The notes: generated by a model not told the origin, from the letters alone. 64,000 nt of DNA from Flavobacterium sp. HSC-32F16 (GCF_024171645.1 NZ_JALKAC010000007.1:186001-250000), one strand, 5' to 3'. Positions 1 through 8,694 are shown, counted from the first letter of the stretch. Made by a program: numbers and translations.

Positions 1-563
1 AAAAATTCCAGCGACTGAATAATCTGGGTTAAGTAACGATAGAAATTAACATCACCATGAATGTTTATGCCCACATAACCGCCAATAATGCCCACCGCAT
101 CTGCAAAAAACACTAGTATTGGAACCATTAATGTACAGGCTAAAATTCTGGTAACCACTAAATAATTATAAGGATTAATGGCAGAAACTTCCATGGCATC
201 GATTTGTTCTGTTACTTTCATAGAGCCTAATTCGGCACCAATTCCAGATGAAATTTTTCCGGCACAAATCAGTGCTGTAATAACCGGCGCAATTTCTCTA
301 ATTAAAGAAAGTGCTACCATTCCGGGAAGCCAGCTTTCGGCTCCAAATTTGACTAAAGTGGGTCTTGACTGAAGCGTAAGCACCAAGCCCATAATAAAAC
401 CGGTAATTGCCACCAAAGGCAATGATTTGTAACCAATGACATAACATTGTTTTAGAAACTCTTTTGCCTCATAAGGAGGAATAAAAGCCTCCTTAAAAAA
501 TCTCTTGGCAAACAATGTTACATCACCAATTTGTGCGAATGTATTTTTTAAGCTGAGAATCAA
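1..563 (-). CDS. mlaE: MlaE-family ABC transporter permease (3' end outside window)
   Basis: Membrane permease of an Mla-type phospholipid/retrograde lipid ABC transporter in the inner membrane. The reverse strand reads through to the window edge with typical MlaE signatures: a hydrophobic segment ending in GLVLTLQSRP, then REIAPVITALICAGKISSGI and GAELGSMKVTEQIDAMEV (the conserved E-Q-I-D-A-M helix of this family). No ATG precedes the conserved region in frame. The most likely start is TTG at 561-563, giving LILSLKNTFAQIGD; an upstream in-frame stop limits any extension to about 15 codons. The C-terminal part is cut by the window edge, so ATPase and substrate-binding partners, if next to it, are not visible. 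Confidence 0.88.
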   Translation of the reverse strand, partial: MILSLKNTFAQIGDVTLFAKRFFKEAFIPPYEAKEFLKQCYVIGYKSLPLVAITGFIMGLVLTLQSRPTLVKFGAESWLPGMVALSLIREIAPVITALICAGKISSGIGAELGSMKVTEQIDAMEVSAINPYNYLVVTRILACTLMVPILVFFADAVGIIGGYVGINIHGDVNFYRYLTQIIQSLEF

Positions 564-750
564 AATGTTTTGTTTTAAGTTAGTTGTAGTTTCAAAATCA
601 ATTATTTAACAGTTTTTTCTGCTTTTTAAATTATATATGAAAGTTACCTCAATACTTGTTAAAAAATTTTACACAACTTTTTTTCAGCCTTATATAATTT
701 TCATTAAATCACAATATTTCTACTAAAGTGACGTTGCAGTTTTTGAAAAA

Positions 751-785
751 CAAAAAAATCCCTTTTTTCATGAAAGGGATTTTTA
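751..785 (-). terminator. rho-independent terminator after the ketoacyl-synthase gene
   Basis: Inverted repeat AAAAATCCCTTT / AAAGGGATTTTT with a short loop, with A- and T-runs on either side. It lies just downstream of the minus-strand gene ending at 819 and would end the TetR/ketoacyl-synthase transcript. Confidence 0.75.
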
Positions 786-818
786 AATATTGTGTAGTAT
801 TGCCGTTTTTGCTGTAAC

Positions 819-2063
819 TTATTCTGTAAATTTTTTAAAGATTGAACTGGCTACATGTCCGCCAAAACCAAAAGTATTACTCATGGCATAATTGACTTCT
901 CTTGAGTGAGCTTTTCCAAGTGTCAGATTAAATTTATCTCCATAATCTTGTTCAACAGTTTGTGTGTTTATAGTAGGCGGTACAATGTTTTCCTGAAGGG
1001 CTTTTATACAAGCAACTGCTTCAATTGCTCCTGCGCCGCCAAGCAAATGCCCCGTCATTGATTTTGTAGCACTGATATTTGCATTAGGTTTTATTCCAAA
1101 TACTTTTTCTATTGCTTTAAGTTCACTTAAGTCACCCGCTGGAGTAGAGGTAGCGTGAGCATTTATATAATCAATTTTATCCGGAGTAATTCCGGCTTCT
1201 TCAAGAGCAAGTTCCATACCTAAAACAGCGCCTTCACCTTCAGGATGTGTTCCTGTTAAGTGATATGCATCAGACGCTAAACCGCCTCCCACAATTTCGG
1301 CTAGGATTACAGCATTTCGTTTTACAGCATGTTCGTAGCTTTCTAAGATGACAACGCCTGCACCTTCACCCAAAACAAATCCATCTCTTGCAGCATCAAA
1401 AGGACGAGAAGCTTTAGTATAATCTTCATTTAAAGTAGACAATGCTTTTGAAGCATTGAAACCTCCAATTGAAGATTCTGAAACTGAGGCTTCAGAACCA
1501 CCGCTTATAATCATATCTGCTTTGCCCCAGCGAATGTAATTAAAGGCATCGATAATGGCAGTATTACTGGCAGAGCAGGCAGCAGCTGTTGTATAGTTAA
1601 TGCCGCGAAGACCATATTTAATAGAAATAACACCTGAAGCAATATTGACAATTCTTTTCGGAATAAAAAACGGACTAAATCGTGGTGTGCCGTTTCCTAA
1701 TTTATATTCTCCAAATTGTTCTTCAAAAGTCGAAATACCTCCATCGCCGCATCCCCAGATTACTCCAATTCGGTTTTTGTTTAAAGTATCAAAATCAATG
1801 TTGGCATTTTTTATTGCTTCGTCTGCTGCATGCAAAGCGTATTGCGTAAAAAGATCATATTTTCTAATTTCATTTTTTTCAAAAATAGGCGAAGCATCAA
1901 AGTTTTTAACTTCACACGCAAATTTGGTTTTAAATTGTGTGGTGTCAAATCTTGTAATAGGAGCGGCACCGCTTACTCCGTTAATTAATGAATTCCAATA
2001 TTCCTCAACATTATTGCCAATAGGAGTTACTGCTCCTAAGCCTGTTACTACAACTCTTTTCAT
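819..2063 (-). CDS. beta-ketoacyl-ACP synthase II-like (FabF family)
   Basis: Condensing enzyme of type II fatty-acid or related acyl-chain synthesis, cytoplasmic, 414 aa, the normal KAS-II length. The nucleophile is Cys163 in TAAACSASNTA. The two catalytic histidines are in INAHATSTPAGD and in SATKSMTGHLLGGAGA, and the C-terminal glycine-rich loop is NTFGFGGH. The first His motif reads HATSTP where most FabF proteins have HGTSTP, and the C-terminal loop has GGHVASS rather than GGTNAS, so this may be a specialised paralogue and not the housekeeping enzyme. Its start codon overlaps the stop of the upstream TetR gene (TAATG), so the two are translationally coupled. No acyl carrier protein is adjacent. 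The gene symbol fabF is withheld because of the paralogue question. Confidence 0.9.
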   Translation of the reverse strand: MKRVVVTGLGAVTPIGNNVEEYWNSLINGVSGAAPITRFDTTQFKTKFACEVKNFDASPIFEKNEIRKYDLFTQYALHAADEAIKNANIDFDTLNKNRIGVIWGCGDGGISTFEEQFGEYKLGNGTPRFSPFFIPKRIVNIASGVISIKYGLRGINYTTAAACSASNTAIIDAFNYIRWGKADMIISGGSEASVSESSIGGFNASKALSTLNEDYTKASRPFDAARDGFVLGEGAGVVILESYEHAVKRNAVILAEIVGGGLASDAYHLTGTHPEGEGAVLGMELALEEAGITPDKIDYINAHATSTPAGDLSELKAIEKVFGIKPNANISATKSMTGHLLGGAGAIEAVACIKALQENIVPPTINTQTVEQDYGDKFNLTLGKAHSREVNYAMSNTFGFGGHVASSIFKKFTE

Positions 2064-2620
2064 TATTTTTTAGTTCTTAATTCTGTTAATATTGTTTCTC
2101 TTACCAATTCAAAATCATCATCGTTTGTTAGTCTTGAAAGCTGGACTATTGCTACCATATTAGTTATTATCATTAATGCTTTTGTTCTTGCAGAACTTTG
2201 AAACTCAAATATTTTTTGTTCTTTTCCTTCAGTAAGTACTTCTGTCAGCCAGTTAATTACCAATGCGGCAAATATTTTTAGTTCGTTTTTTATTGATTCA
2301 TCTAGTGTATTTAAGTCTGTTGCCAGTGATCCAACAATGCAGACTTTGTTTTCCTTTTTAATTTGTATATGAACAGCTAGAAATGATTCAAGTTTTACTA
2401 ATGGAGATTCTGTAGCAACCTTTTTTTTTAAAGCTTCATATCTGGCAATATGCTCTTTAATAGTTGCTACCCCCAGATCTGATTTTGTAGGAAAGTGATA
2501 ATGAATAGAAGCGGTCTTTATACCTATATCATTTGAAATATCTTTAAAACTAAAAGCATTGTAACCCTTATTTCGAATTAATTGATCTGCTTTATCTATA
2601 ATATTTTCCCGTGTTGTCAT
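2063..2620 (-). CDS. TetR/AcrR-family transcriptional regulator
   Basis: DNA-binding repressor, 185 aa. The N-terminal helix-turn-helix spans roughly residues 20-48 (GYNAFSFKDISNDIGIKTASIHYHF, then PTKSDLG), matching the TetR_N pattern. The C-terminal ligand-binding half is not diagnostic. It is first in a two-gene operon with the ketoacyl synthase (TAATG overlap), which suggests that it controls that enzyme in response to a fatty-acid-like ligand; that is inference. A palindrome immediately after its own -7 box points to autoregulation. Confidence 0.9.
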   Translation of the reverse strand: MTTRENIIDKADQLIRNKGYNAFSFKDISNDIGIKTASIHYHFPTKSDLGVATIKEHIARYEALKKKVATESPLVKLESFLAVHIQIKKENKVCIVGSLATDLNTLDESIKNELKIFAALVINWLTEVLTEGKEQKIFEFQSSARTKALMIITNMVAIVQLSRLTNDDDFELVRETILTELRTKK

Positions 2621-2648
2621 GGCAGTAATTTTTTAAACAAATATACTA

Positions 2649-2694
2649 CCTATTAATAGATAGGCAAATTTATTTGTTTATTTTAACAAAACAA
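2649..2694 (-). promoter_or_regulatory. promoter and palindromic operator of the TetR/ketoacyl-synthase operon
   Basis: On the minus strand, TTG (2692-2694), a 19-base spacer and TAAATTTG (2665-2672) match the Bacteroidota sigma-A consensus TTG-N17-19-TAnnTTTG. Directly after the -7 box lies the perfect inverted repeat CCTAT-taatag-ATAGG (2649-2664; plus-strand reading), where a TetR dimer would block initiation. The start codon is about 30 bases further on. Confidence 0.7.
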
Positions 2695-2724
2695 AAAATC
2701 CCTTTCATTAAGAAAGGGATTTTC
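2688..2724 (-). terminator. rho-independent terminator after the GT4/GH130 operon
   Basis: AAAAAATCCCTTT / AAAGGGATTTT inverted repeat around a short loop (cattaag), downstream of the minus-strand gene ending at 2778. It partly overlaps the -33 region of the TetR promoter. The stem is nearly identical to the terminator at 751-785. Confidence 0.75.
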
Positions 2725-2777
2725 CGGGTTTAATAGAATTTTGGTCAGTCTATTGTTTTTAAAGAATTGAAATTCCT

Positions 2778-5048
2778 TTATAAGTTTATAGCGATGCCGG
2801 CTCTGGATTTCATTAAGGGAATAACCTTAGACTCTGAAAGTGCAAATTTTTCCATTAACAATCTTGCAGTTAAATAACATACAGTAGATTCTGCACCTTG
2901 GTTTAAGTTCACATTTTCTTTTTCAAGACCGTCATAACCGCCTCCGCTTACCGGATTATACATAATTTGATTTAAATGATTTTTTCCTAAAAACCAATTA
3001 AACGCTGTTTTCATTTTCTTTTTATATTCTGGAGTTTTAAAAGCTTGGTAAAAAGCATTTAAAGTCTGAATCGTGTAAGTTACATCAATTGGCTGTTCTC
3101 CATATTCCTGTGGTTCAGATCCTTTGTGATACCAGCTTTGATTGGAAATAGCTTTAAAATTACCATCAACAAAAGTTTTTGACATTAAAAAGTCTAATGA
3201 ATCTAAAGCTACTTTTTTGTAAACCGGTTTATTGGTCACTAAATAAGCGTATAACATTGATTCTGGAAGAATTCCGTTTCCGTATGTTAAATAGTTTTCA
3301 AACCATTGCCAGTCTTCAGAAGCGGTATCTTCATAATTAGAAAGCAGTTTCGCATTTAATTTATTGATAATAGCCGCAACATATAAATTTGGAATGGCAT
3401 TATGATACAGATACAAGCCTTTTGTAGCGAAACCAATAGAACGCGGAGACTGAATATTTTCTGCCCATTTTAGTGAATTCAGGAAGCAGTTTGATGCTTT
3501 TTTAGAAATATTCTCAGGAAGAATGTCGGCATTTGCAACTACTGTTCCTAAAGCCCAGATAGCTCTTGCGTTTGAATCTTCCAGATTAACTTCGGCATTT
3601 TGCTCAACGTGTTCACGATATTCCTTATCGACGTAATTAATGAAGTTTCCTTTCGGTTTCTGGCATCTTTCGATAAAATCCAGGTAAATTAAAATATAAG
3701 GAAGATCATCTTTATCTTTTGTTAGTTTATAATGCATACAAAAGGCAATCAAAGCACGTGCATTATCATCTAAAGTATAACCCGATTCTAAATCTGGAAC
3801 TGAAATTTTACTAAACTGAATGATACCAAGATCTGTCGTTAATTTTTTGATATGTCGTAACTGAATATCCGGATAGCTGTATTTAATATCAGCTGGATTT
3901 TCAATTAGTTTTTTATATGTATTTATGTGTGTTAATCCTGCATTTTCCCAAGATGAAGCTCTCATTTTAGTTAAAGCCTGAATTGCCATTCCGTGTCTAA
4001 GATTTTCGTCGGCAATTAGTTTTAAAGTTGCTTCTGCAAATTGATCGACATCTCCAATATCAACTAGAACACCGCAGTCTTCGGTTAAAACTTCTCTGGT
4101 ATGCGGAATTTTAGATGCCACCATTGGGCATGCACAACTCATGGCATAAGCAAAGGTACCGCTTACGGCCTGGTTTGGATCTTTAGATGTAAACAAATAA
4201 ATATCAGTAGCTTTTAAATATTCTAAAAGCTCATCAGTATCTAAATATTGGTTAATGAAACGAACATTTTTGCGTAAATCCAATTCATCAACAAGCGCTT
4301 CCAGTTTATCGCGATAAGCGTCAACGCCTTCTTTAATTAAATTTGGATGTGTTTTGCCAATGATTAAATACAAAACGTCTGGTTCTTTTTTAACGATTTT
4401 TGCCAAAGCCTGCAAACCGGTTTCGATGTTTTTTCCTTCACCCAAAAGTCCGAAAGTCGACAATACAATTTTGTTTTGAATATCGAATTTTGCTTTTGCC
4501 TGTTCTGGAGCTTCATAAATTACAATATGAGTTCCGTGTGGTACACAAGTAATTATTTCTTCATTGATATCATAGTGCTGCATCAAAATTTCTTTTGATT
4601 GGTTAGTCATTACAAAAACAGAATTACTGTAGCTTAGAAGTAATTTTACAAAAGTTTTCAATTCGTTATTCGGGTTTTGAATAACACTGTGAAAAGTATA
4701 GGTTACCGGTTTTTTTATAGTATTTAAAAAATCTAATAAATGATCTCCGTAGCTGCCTCCAAATAAACCAAATTCATGCTGAATGTGCACTAATTTTACA
4801 TTTTCATCCTGATTGATTTCCTCGGCAACTTTTGTGTATTCGGCTCTTTCTTTGGTATTTAATGTAAAGGCTTGTGTTGGGTTTGCTTTTGGTTCATTGA
4901 CCAATTCGCAAATTTCACAAGTTATCGATTTACCAAAAACATTGGTAATTCCTTTTATTGTATCTTGGGTATAAGTTGCGATACCACATTGTGTTGGAGG
5001 AAATGTAGAAAGAAAAACAATTTTCGATTTATTTGATATCTTCTTCAT
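2778..5048 (-). CDS. GT4 glycosyltransferase fused to an alpha/alpha-toroid domain
   Basis: Large two-domain protein (756 aa). Residues 1 to about 375 are a GT-B glycosyltransferase of family 4: N-terminal FLSTFPPTQCGIATYT, VHIQHEFGLFGGSYGDH, the sugar-nucleotide region LLGEGKNIETGLQAL, and AMSCACPMVASKIPHTREVL. The usual EX7E first glutamate region reads DPNQAVSGTFAY, so the retaining-GT motif is not canonical. From about 385 on, aromatic-rich helices (LDDNARALIAF, GRNP-less linkers, DVTYTIQTLNAFYQAF, GGGYDG) resemble an (alpha/alpha)6 barrel glycosidase. The start overlaps the GH130 stop by 20 bases, so the two are cotranscribed and probably act on the same mannoside-like glycan. The acceptor and product are unknown. 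Confidence 0.85.
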   Translation of the reverse strand: MKKISNKSKIVFLSTFPPTQCGIATYTQDTIKGITNVFGKSITCEICELVNEPKANPTQAFTLNTKERAEYTKVAEEINQDENVKLVHIQHEFGLFGGSYGDHLLDFLNTIKKPVTYTFHSVIQNPNNELKTFVKLLLSYSNSVFVMTNQSKEILMQHYDINEEIITCVPHGTHIVIYEAPEQAKAKFDIQNKIVLSTFGLLGEGKNIETGLQALAKIVKKEPDVLYLIIGKTHPNLIKEGVDAYRDKLEALVDELDLRKNVRFINQYLDTDELLEYLKATDIYLFTSKDPNQAVSGTFAYAMSCACPMVASKIPHTREVLTEDCGVLVDIGDVDQFAEATLKLIADENLRHGMAIQALTKMRASSWENAGLTHINTYKKLIENPADIKYSYPDIQLRHIKKLTTDLGIIQFSKISVPDLESGYTLDDNARALIAFCMHYKLTKDKDDLPYILIYLDFIERCQKPKGNFINYVDKEYREHVEQNAEVNLEDSNARAIWALGTVVANADILPENISKKASNCFLNSLKWAENIQSPRSIGFATKGLYLYHNAIPNLYVAAIINKLNAKLLSNYEDTASEDWQWFENYLTYGNGILPESMLYAYLVTNKPVYKKVALDSLDFLMSKTFVDGNFKAISNQSWYHKGSEPQEYGEQPIDVTYTIQTLNAFYQAFKTPEYKKKMKTAFNWFLGKNHLNQIMYNPVSGGGYDGLEKENVNLNQGAESTVCYLTARLLMEKFALSESKVIPLMKSRAGIAINL

Positions 5049-6108
5049 GGGAGTTCTGTTTTAGTTCTGTTAATAAGTCGTTAAGGTTCAGAGAGGCTGC
5101 CGCAATCTTGTCATCGGCGGCACCGTAATAAATATATAATAGGTCATCAAAAATGGCTGTTCCCGTGGGGAAAACAACATAATTTACATACCCGTGTCTT
5201 TCGTAATATTCTGATGGCGTAATAATAGGTTTTGCTAAACGTCCTATTACTTTGCTTGGATCATTAAGATCCAGTAAAGCGGCGCAGGCATGATAAACAA
5301 GACCTTTTTCACGTCTTTCGGCAGCATGATAAATCAACAGCCATCCTTCTTTAGTTTCAATTGGCGGAGCGCCTGGTCCAATATGACTTGTTTCATGATC
5401 ATATTTGGGTTCCATAATAATATAATCCGGCAGGTTTTTTAAATACTCTTTCCAAAAATCTACCGTCAGCTCTTTTTTCTTCTCAAATGAAACAATTTGA
5501 ATAGAAGGAAATAAGCGGTGTAAAGCCACAAATTTTCCGTTTATTTTTTTTGGAAAAAGAACTACATTTTTATCCCACACTAATAAATTTTCCTTCATTG
5601 TTTCGCTCAAAGGATAATTTCTGGCGGTATTAAAAGCTAATATGCTGGCAATACTTGGGTTTTGTAAGTGTTTGCGAATCAAATTAGTGAATTCATTTAA
5701 AATGAATTTTGGTGTTATAATTCCTTTCTTTTTAAAAGAAGTCAAATCTTTTGATGTTGCAATAGCTCCACACGCATTAAGGCCGTCATATGTTACATAT
5801 GTCATATAGAAGGTATCGCCAATTTTTGTAATTCTTGGATCTTCTACACCATGAATTTCATAAATATATTCGGGTACAAAAATGGGTTCAGTATGACGTT
5901 CTGCTAAAGTTACAGGGCCTTCGAAACGGCAATAACCAATAGTTGAAAAATTACCTCTTTTAGCAGCTCTGTAAAACATATGAACGCTGTTTCCATCTTG
6001 ATATATCGCAGGATTTAAAACACCTAATTCTTCAAAAGGGCGTTCTGTTTTCTCTAAAATAACACCCAGTTTTGCTGCTAAAGTGTTTTGATTAATCACT
6101 GCTTCCAT
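5029..6108 (-). CDS. GH130-family glycoside phosphorylase/hydrolase
   Basis: Cytoplasmic five-bladed beta-propeller enzyme of family GH130 (359 aa), whose members phosphorolyse or hydrolyse beta-mannosides. Visible family signatures are LNPAIYQDGNSVHMFYRAA (residues 31-49), IHGVEDPRIT with candidate catalytic Asp90, VLFPKKINGKFVALHR with H197-R198, and HIGPGAPPIETKEGWLLIYHA with H242. Retention of the Arg and His residues near the phosphate site favours phosphorylase over hydrolase, but this is read by eye. Residues ~134-180 are an insertion relative to compact GH130 proteins. It is the first gene of a two-gene operon with the overlapping GT4 fusion. No signal peptide is present. Confidence 0.88.
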   Translation of the reverse strand: MEAVINQNTLAAKLGVILEKTERPFEELGVLNPAIYQDGNSVHMFYRAAKRGNFSTIGYCRFEGPVTLAERHTEPIFVPEYIYEIHGVEDPRITKIGDTFYMTYVTYDGLNACGAIATSKDLTSFKKKGIITPKFILNEFTNLIRKHLQNPSIASILAFNTARNYPLSETMKENLLVWDKNVVLFPKKINGKFVALHRLFPSIQIVSFEKKKELTVDFWKEYLKNLPDYIIMEPKYDHETSHIGPGAPPIETKEGWLLIYHAAERREKGLVYHACAALLDLNDPSKVIGRLAKPIITPSEYYERHGYVNYVVFPTGTAIFDDLLYIYYGAADDKIAAASLNLNDLLTELKQNSHEEDIK

Positions 6109-6378
6109 ACCTAAATTTCTATAGGTTAAAATTACCTTGGGAAAAGACCGGGAATTAACTCAATCGATCAAAAAATTAACTCTAAAGCATTTACATGGGA
6201 ATTGTATAAGGTTCAAATTGAAATTCTGGAAAAGGCCGATAAATTTATGATTTGTAGTTGATTGCGCTAAAAAATATCGCATTTGAGTTAATCGTTTTTG
6301 TAAGTAAACTGGAACTTTGAGAAACAAACAAATCAGACTTTCAAAAAAGTCATATTTTTTAATTTAAATTACACTATT

Positions 6379-6540
6379 ATGTTACGATGGACAGTCACTT
6401 TCATAATTCTAGCTATAGTAGCCGGAATTTTTGGTTTTGGAGGAATTGCCGCTGGAGCCGCTAGTATCGCAAAAATCTTATTCTTTATATTCTTAGTTTT
6501 GTTTATTATCTCATTAATAAGCGGCAGAAGCAGAGTTTAG
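6379..6540 (+). CDS. DUF1328-family small membrane protein
   Basis: 53-aa protein [20 protein letters not shown]... ending SLISGRSRV. It has two hydrophobic segments and the glycine/alanine-rich [17 protein letters not shown] stretch typical of the YtjA/DUF1328 family, small membrane proteins often induced by stress. It is a lone plus-strand gene, divergent from the GH130 gene 270 bases away, and is followed directly by a hairpin terminator. Function is unknown. Confidence 0.85.
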   Translation: MLRWTVTFIILAIVAGIFGFGGIAAGAASIAKILFFIFLVLFIISLISGRSRV

Positions 6541-6555
6541 ATTTAAATTTTAATC

Positions 6556-6602
6556 GAAAAAAAGCGAAATTAACTATTGAATGTTGATTTCGCTTTTTTT
6601 TT
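6556..6602 (+). terminator. rho-independent terminator after DUF1328 gene
   Basis: AAAAAAGCGAAAT / ATTTCGCTTTTTTT inverted repeat around a ~16-base loop, followed by a long T-run. It lies 16 bases after the stop codon. The A-run on the other side could also stop minus-strand transcripts from the gene ending at 6641. Confidence 0.85.
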
Positions 6603-6640
6603 GCTTCAGGTTTCAGGTTGAAATGAACTTAAATTTATTT

Positions 6641-7105
6641 TTAATGTCTGGTATAAAACTTCTTGGTTACATATGCAATGGGAAGGCCAATACAGAATAT
6701 CAAAATTAATATAGAAAGCAATAAAGGGAAATCAAATTGTTTTGCAGGAAGCTCTGGAAACACAATAGGCAGTACGATAAGATTCATTACAATCCAAACG
6801 AAGATACCATATATAATTCCCGACAGTAAAAAGTTTTGCCGAAGAAATGGAAGATAAGGATATATTTTAAAATAAATGTAAGCAAAAAGAAAAGCAATAA
6901 AGTAATGAAGCAGCAAACCATAAAGAGCCATTTGCGATCCGTTGGTGTAAGCTTCCTTTTTAAACATACCGCTCGCAATAGATTGTAGAATTTTTACCGC
7001 GGTTGTTTGATGTAATATAACTGAATAAATTAAAATTGCTGCCAAAATATCCAGCGTACCGGATAAAAAACCAGAGTATAAAATAGTTTTAGATTTTGAT
7101 CTCAT
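6641..7105 (-). CDS. four-helix membrane protein (DUF1440/YagU-like)
   Basis: 154 aa with four hydrophobic segments (about residues 7-27, 60-82, 88-112, 125-148) and a basic N-terminus. The layout and the pattern GLLLHYFIAFLFAYIYF resemble YagU/DUF1440-type membrane proteins; the match is by eye and weak. The 4-base spacing to the DinB-like gene upstream suggests a shared transcript. Role unknown. Confidence 0.6.
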   Translation of the reverse strand: MRSKSKTILYSGFLSGTLDILAAILIYSVILHQTTAVKILQSIASGMFKKEAYTNGSQMALYGLLLHYFIAFLFAYIYFKIYPYLPFLRQNFLLSGIIYGIFVWIVMNLIVLPIVFPELPAKQFDFPLLLSILILIFCIGLPIAYVTKKFYTRH

Positions 7106-7109
7106 TAAT

Positions 7110-7619
7110 TTAGCCTTTAGTTATATACTTAAAAATATGATTTAATTGATGCGTATGCCTTTGAGTGTGAACTAATGCGAAATCAATCCATTCGTACATC
7201 GTAAATGTATCAAAACCCGGAACCTGAAAATCTAAACAAGTCAGCGTTAAATCGTACTTTTCGGCACAATCCAATAATTCTGATTCGATTTTGTGCAGTT
7301 TCCTATTTAAATCATTTTTGATATATTCTTTTTTTTCGGGTATAAGAAAAACGGGTGCGTCCATTTTTATATCGAAGTTTAAAAAAAGACCTTCAATATC
7401 TTTGATTTTTTCGTCGGGTTTTCGGGTGGTTTGTTCCGTTTTTCCTGCAAACAATTCCGGAAATCCAGAGGAGGCCAGAATAATATGCTGTGTTACTTGT
7501 CCGGCCGTCCAGCTTCCCTGATACGGAACAAGATTCAATTCGTCTTCAGAAAATCTGGAAATTGATTCATTTAATTTTTTGAATGTTTCAACAATATCAT
7601 TTGCAGCTTCAGTTTTCAT
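7110..7619 (-). CDS. DinB-like domain protein
   Basis: 169-aa cytoplasmic four-helix-bundle protein. The DinB_2 pattern is visible: LVPYQGSWTAGQVTQHII early, with metal-ligand His45 region, and the C-terminal HTQRHTHQLNHIFKY histidine cluster that supplies the other metal ligands in this superfamily. Members are metal-binding thiol-dependent enzymes or unknowns. It lies in a minus-strand run of small genes (VOC protein upstream, membrane protein downstream). Substrate unknown. Confidence 0.8.
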   Translation of the reverse strand: MKTEAANDIVETFKKLNESISRFSEDELNLVPYQGSWTAGQVTQHIILASSGFPELFAGKTEQTTRKPDEKIKDIEGLFLNFDIKMDAPVFLIPEKKEYIKNDLNRKLHKIESELLDCAEKYDLTLTCLDFQVPGFDTFTMYEWIDFALVHTQRHTHQLNHIFKYITKG

Positions 7620-7643
7620 ATTATTGATTTCTTAAATGGATTA

Positions 7644-8015
7644 TTATACAGATGTTATCCACCAGACATTTCCAAACGGATCTGTTACACCGCAGGTTCT
7701 TCCATAATCCTGATCGCTTAATCCCATTAAAGAAACGGCTCCGTTTTCTAAAGCTTTTTTATAGGTTTCATCGGCATTGGGTACGTAGACAAATAAGTTT
7801 GAGGTTTGTTTTGCCCAGTCTGTAATTTCATCAGTAATCATTATAGTGCTTCCGTTTAAGGTAATTTCGGCATGCATAATAGTTCCGTCTTCACGTAATG
7901 ATTTTGTATTGGTTTCAGTTGCTCCAAAAACTTTTTTGGTAAAGTCAATGAATTTTGATGCACCTTGTAAAATCAAATACGGCATTATGGTTTGATGTTC
8001 TGCAGGAATATTCAT
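7644..8015 (-). CDS. VOC-family (PhnB/glyoxalase-like) protein
   Basis: 123-aa single vicinal-oxygen-chelate domain: MPYLILQGASKFIDFTKKVFGA, HAEITLNGSTIMITDE, and C-terminal CGVTDPFGNVWWITSV are the PhnB-like VOC hallmarks. These proteins form dimers and include bleomycin-resistance and glyoxalase-like members; the actual substrate cannot be told. It is 24 bases upstream of the DinB-like gene and probably cotranscribed. Confidence 0.88.
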   Translation of the reverse strand: MNIPAEHQTIMPYLILQGASKFIDFTKKVFGATETNTKSLREDGTIMHAEITLNGSTIMITDEITDWAKQTSNLFVYVPNADETYKKALENGAVSLMGLSDQDYGRTCGVTDPFGNVWWITSV

Positions 8016-8091
8016 TTTTTGATATTTTAAAAATTAGGATTTTAAAATTACGAAATTTTGTTTTAATATTTTGTAAATCAGTAAATTATGT

Positions 8092-8301
8092 TTAAGGGAG
8101 TGCTTCACATTGAAAACCGTGCGAATTTAGAAGTTCTATTATTTTCTGATTTGGAATAGAAGAGCCATGAACTCTAAGGATTTTATCACAATCTTCGAGA
8201 TCAAAATTCACAATGCTGTTTGGGAAATGTTCAAGAAGTTTCCCAAGAATCATTATAGATTCTTCGACTTCCTGAACATTGGTTTTGAAAACTTCTATCA
8301 T
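8092..8301 (-). CDS. small HMA-like fold protein without metal cysteines
   Basis: 69 aa. The pattern MIEVFKTNVQEVEESIMILGKLLEHFPN...VNFDLEDCDKILRVHG...IIELLNSHGFQCEAL follows the beta-alpha-beta-beta-alpha-beta outline of heavy-metal-associated domains, but the CxxC loop is replaced (TNVQEV), so metal transport is not supported. It is 12 bases downstream of the DoxX gene and probably in the same transcript. Confidence 0.65.
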   Translation of the reverse strand: MIEVFKTNVQEVEESIMILGKLLEHFPNSIVNFDLEDCDKILRVHGSSIPNQKIIELLNSHGFQCEALP

Positions 8302-8313
8302 CGTTTTAGAGAT

Positions 8314-8694
8314 TTACAAAGCGATATTTTTGTATCGCTCTATTTTATGATAATAGATATAAGAAATTGCCAGAATCACTAAGAAAATCAACGGAAAGAA
8401 ACTTTGAAAATTGATTCCGTCCACAGCAAAATGACTAATTGAAGCAAATATAAAATCGAAACCAAATCCAGCATAAGCCCATTCCTTTACATTTTTGGGA
8501 ACCTGAGGAATTACTAATGCTAAGACTCCTAAAATTTTGAAAACGACTAAAGCAACCCCAAAATATTCAGGATAACCTAAATGTCTGATTCCTTCTTTAG
8601 CCATTTCTGATTGAGAAGTTAAAGCCGGCATAACGCCTTCAAATAGAAAAATAATAATTGTTGTAATCCAAAAAATAATTTTTGCTTTTTTCAT
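8314..8694 (-). CDS. DoxX-family membrane protein
   Basis: 126 aa, four transmembrane segments. HLGYPEYFGVALVVFKILGVLALVIP and the following EWAYAGFGFDFIFASISHFAVDG are characteristic of the DoxX/DoxX-like family (integral membrane proteins linked in some bacteria to redox or oxidative-stress complexes). It sits directly upstream of the small HMA-like gene. Confidence 0.85.
   Translation of the reverse strand: MKKAKIIFWITTIIIFLFEGVMPALTSQSEMAKEGIRHLGYPEYFGVALVVFKILGVLALVIPQVPKNVKEWAYAGFGFDFIFASISHFAVDGINFQSFFPLIFLVILAISYIYYHKIERYKNIAL

Noticed and set aside
178-372. 64-codon plus-strand frame at the left edge
   Set aside because: Antisense shadow of the MlaE permease, which has a clear family signature on the minus strand.
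1600-2073. 157-codon plus-strand frame inside the ketoacyl-synthase gene
   Set aside because: Complete shadow of a well-conserved enzyme gene on the other strand.
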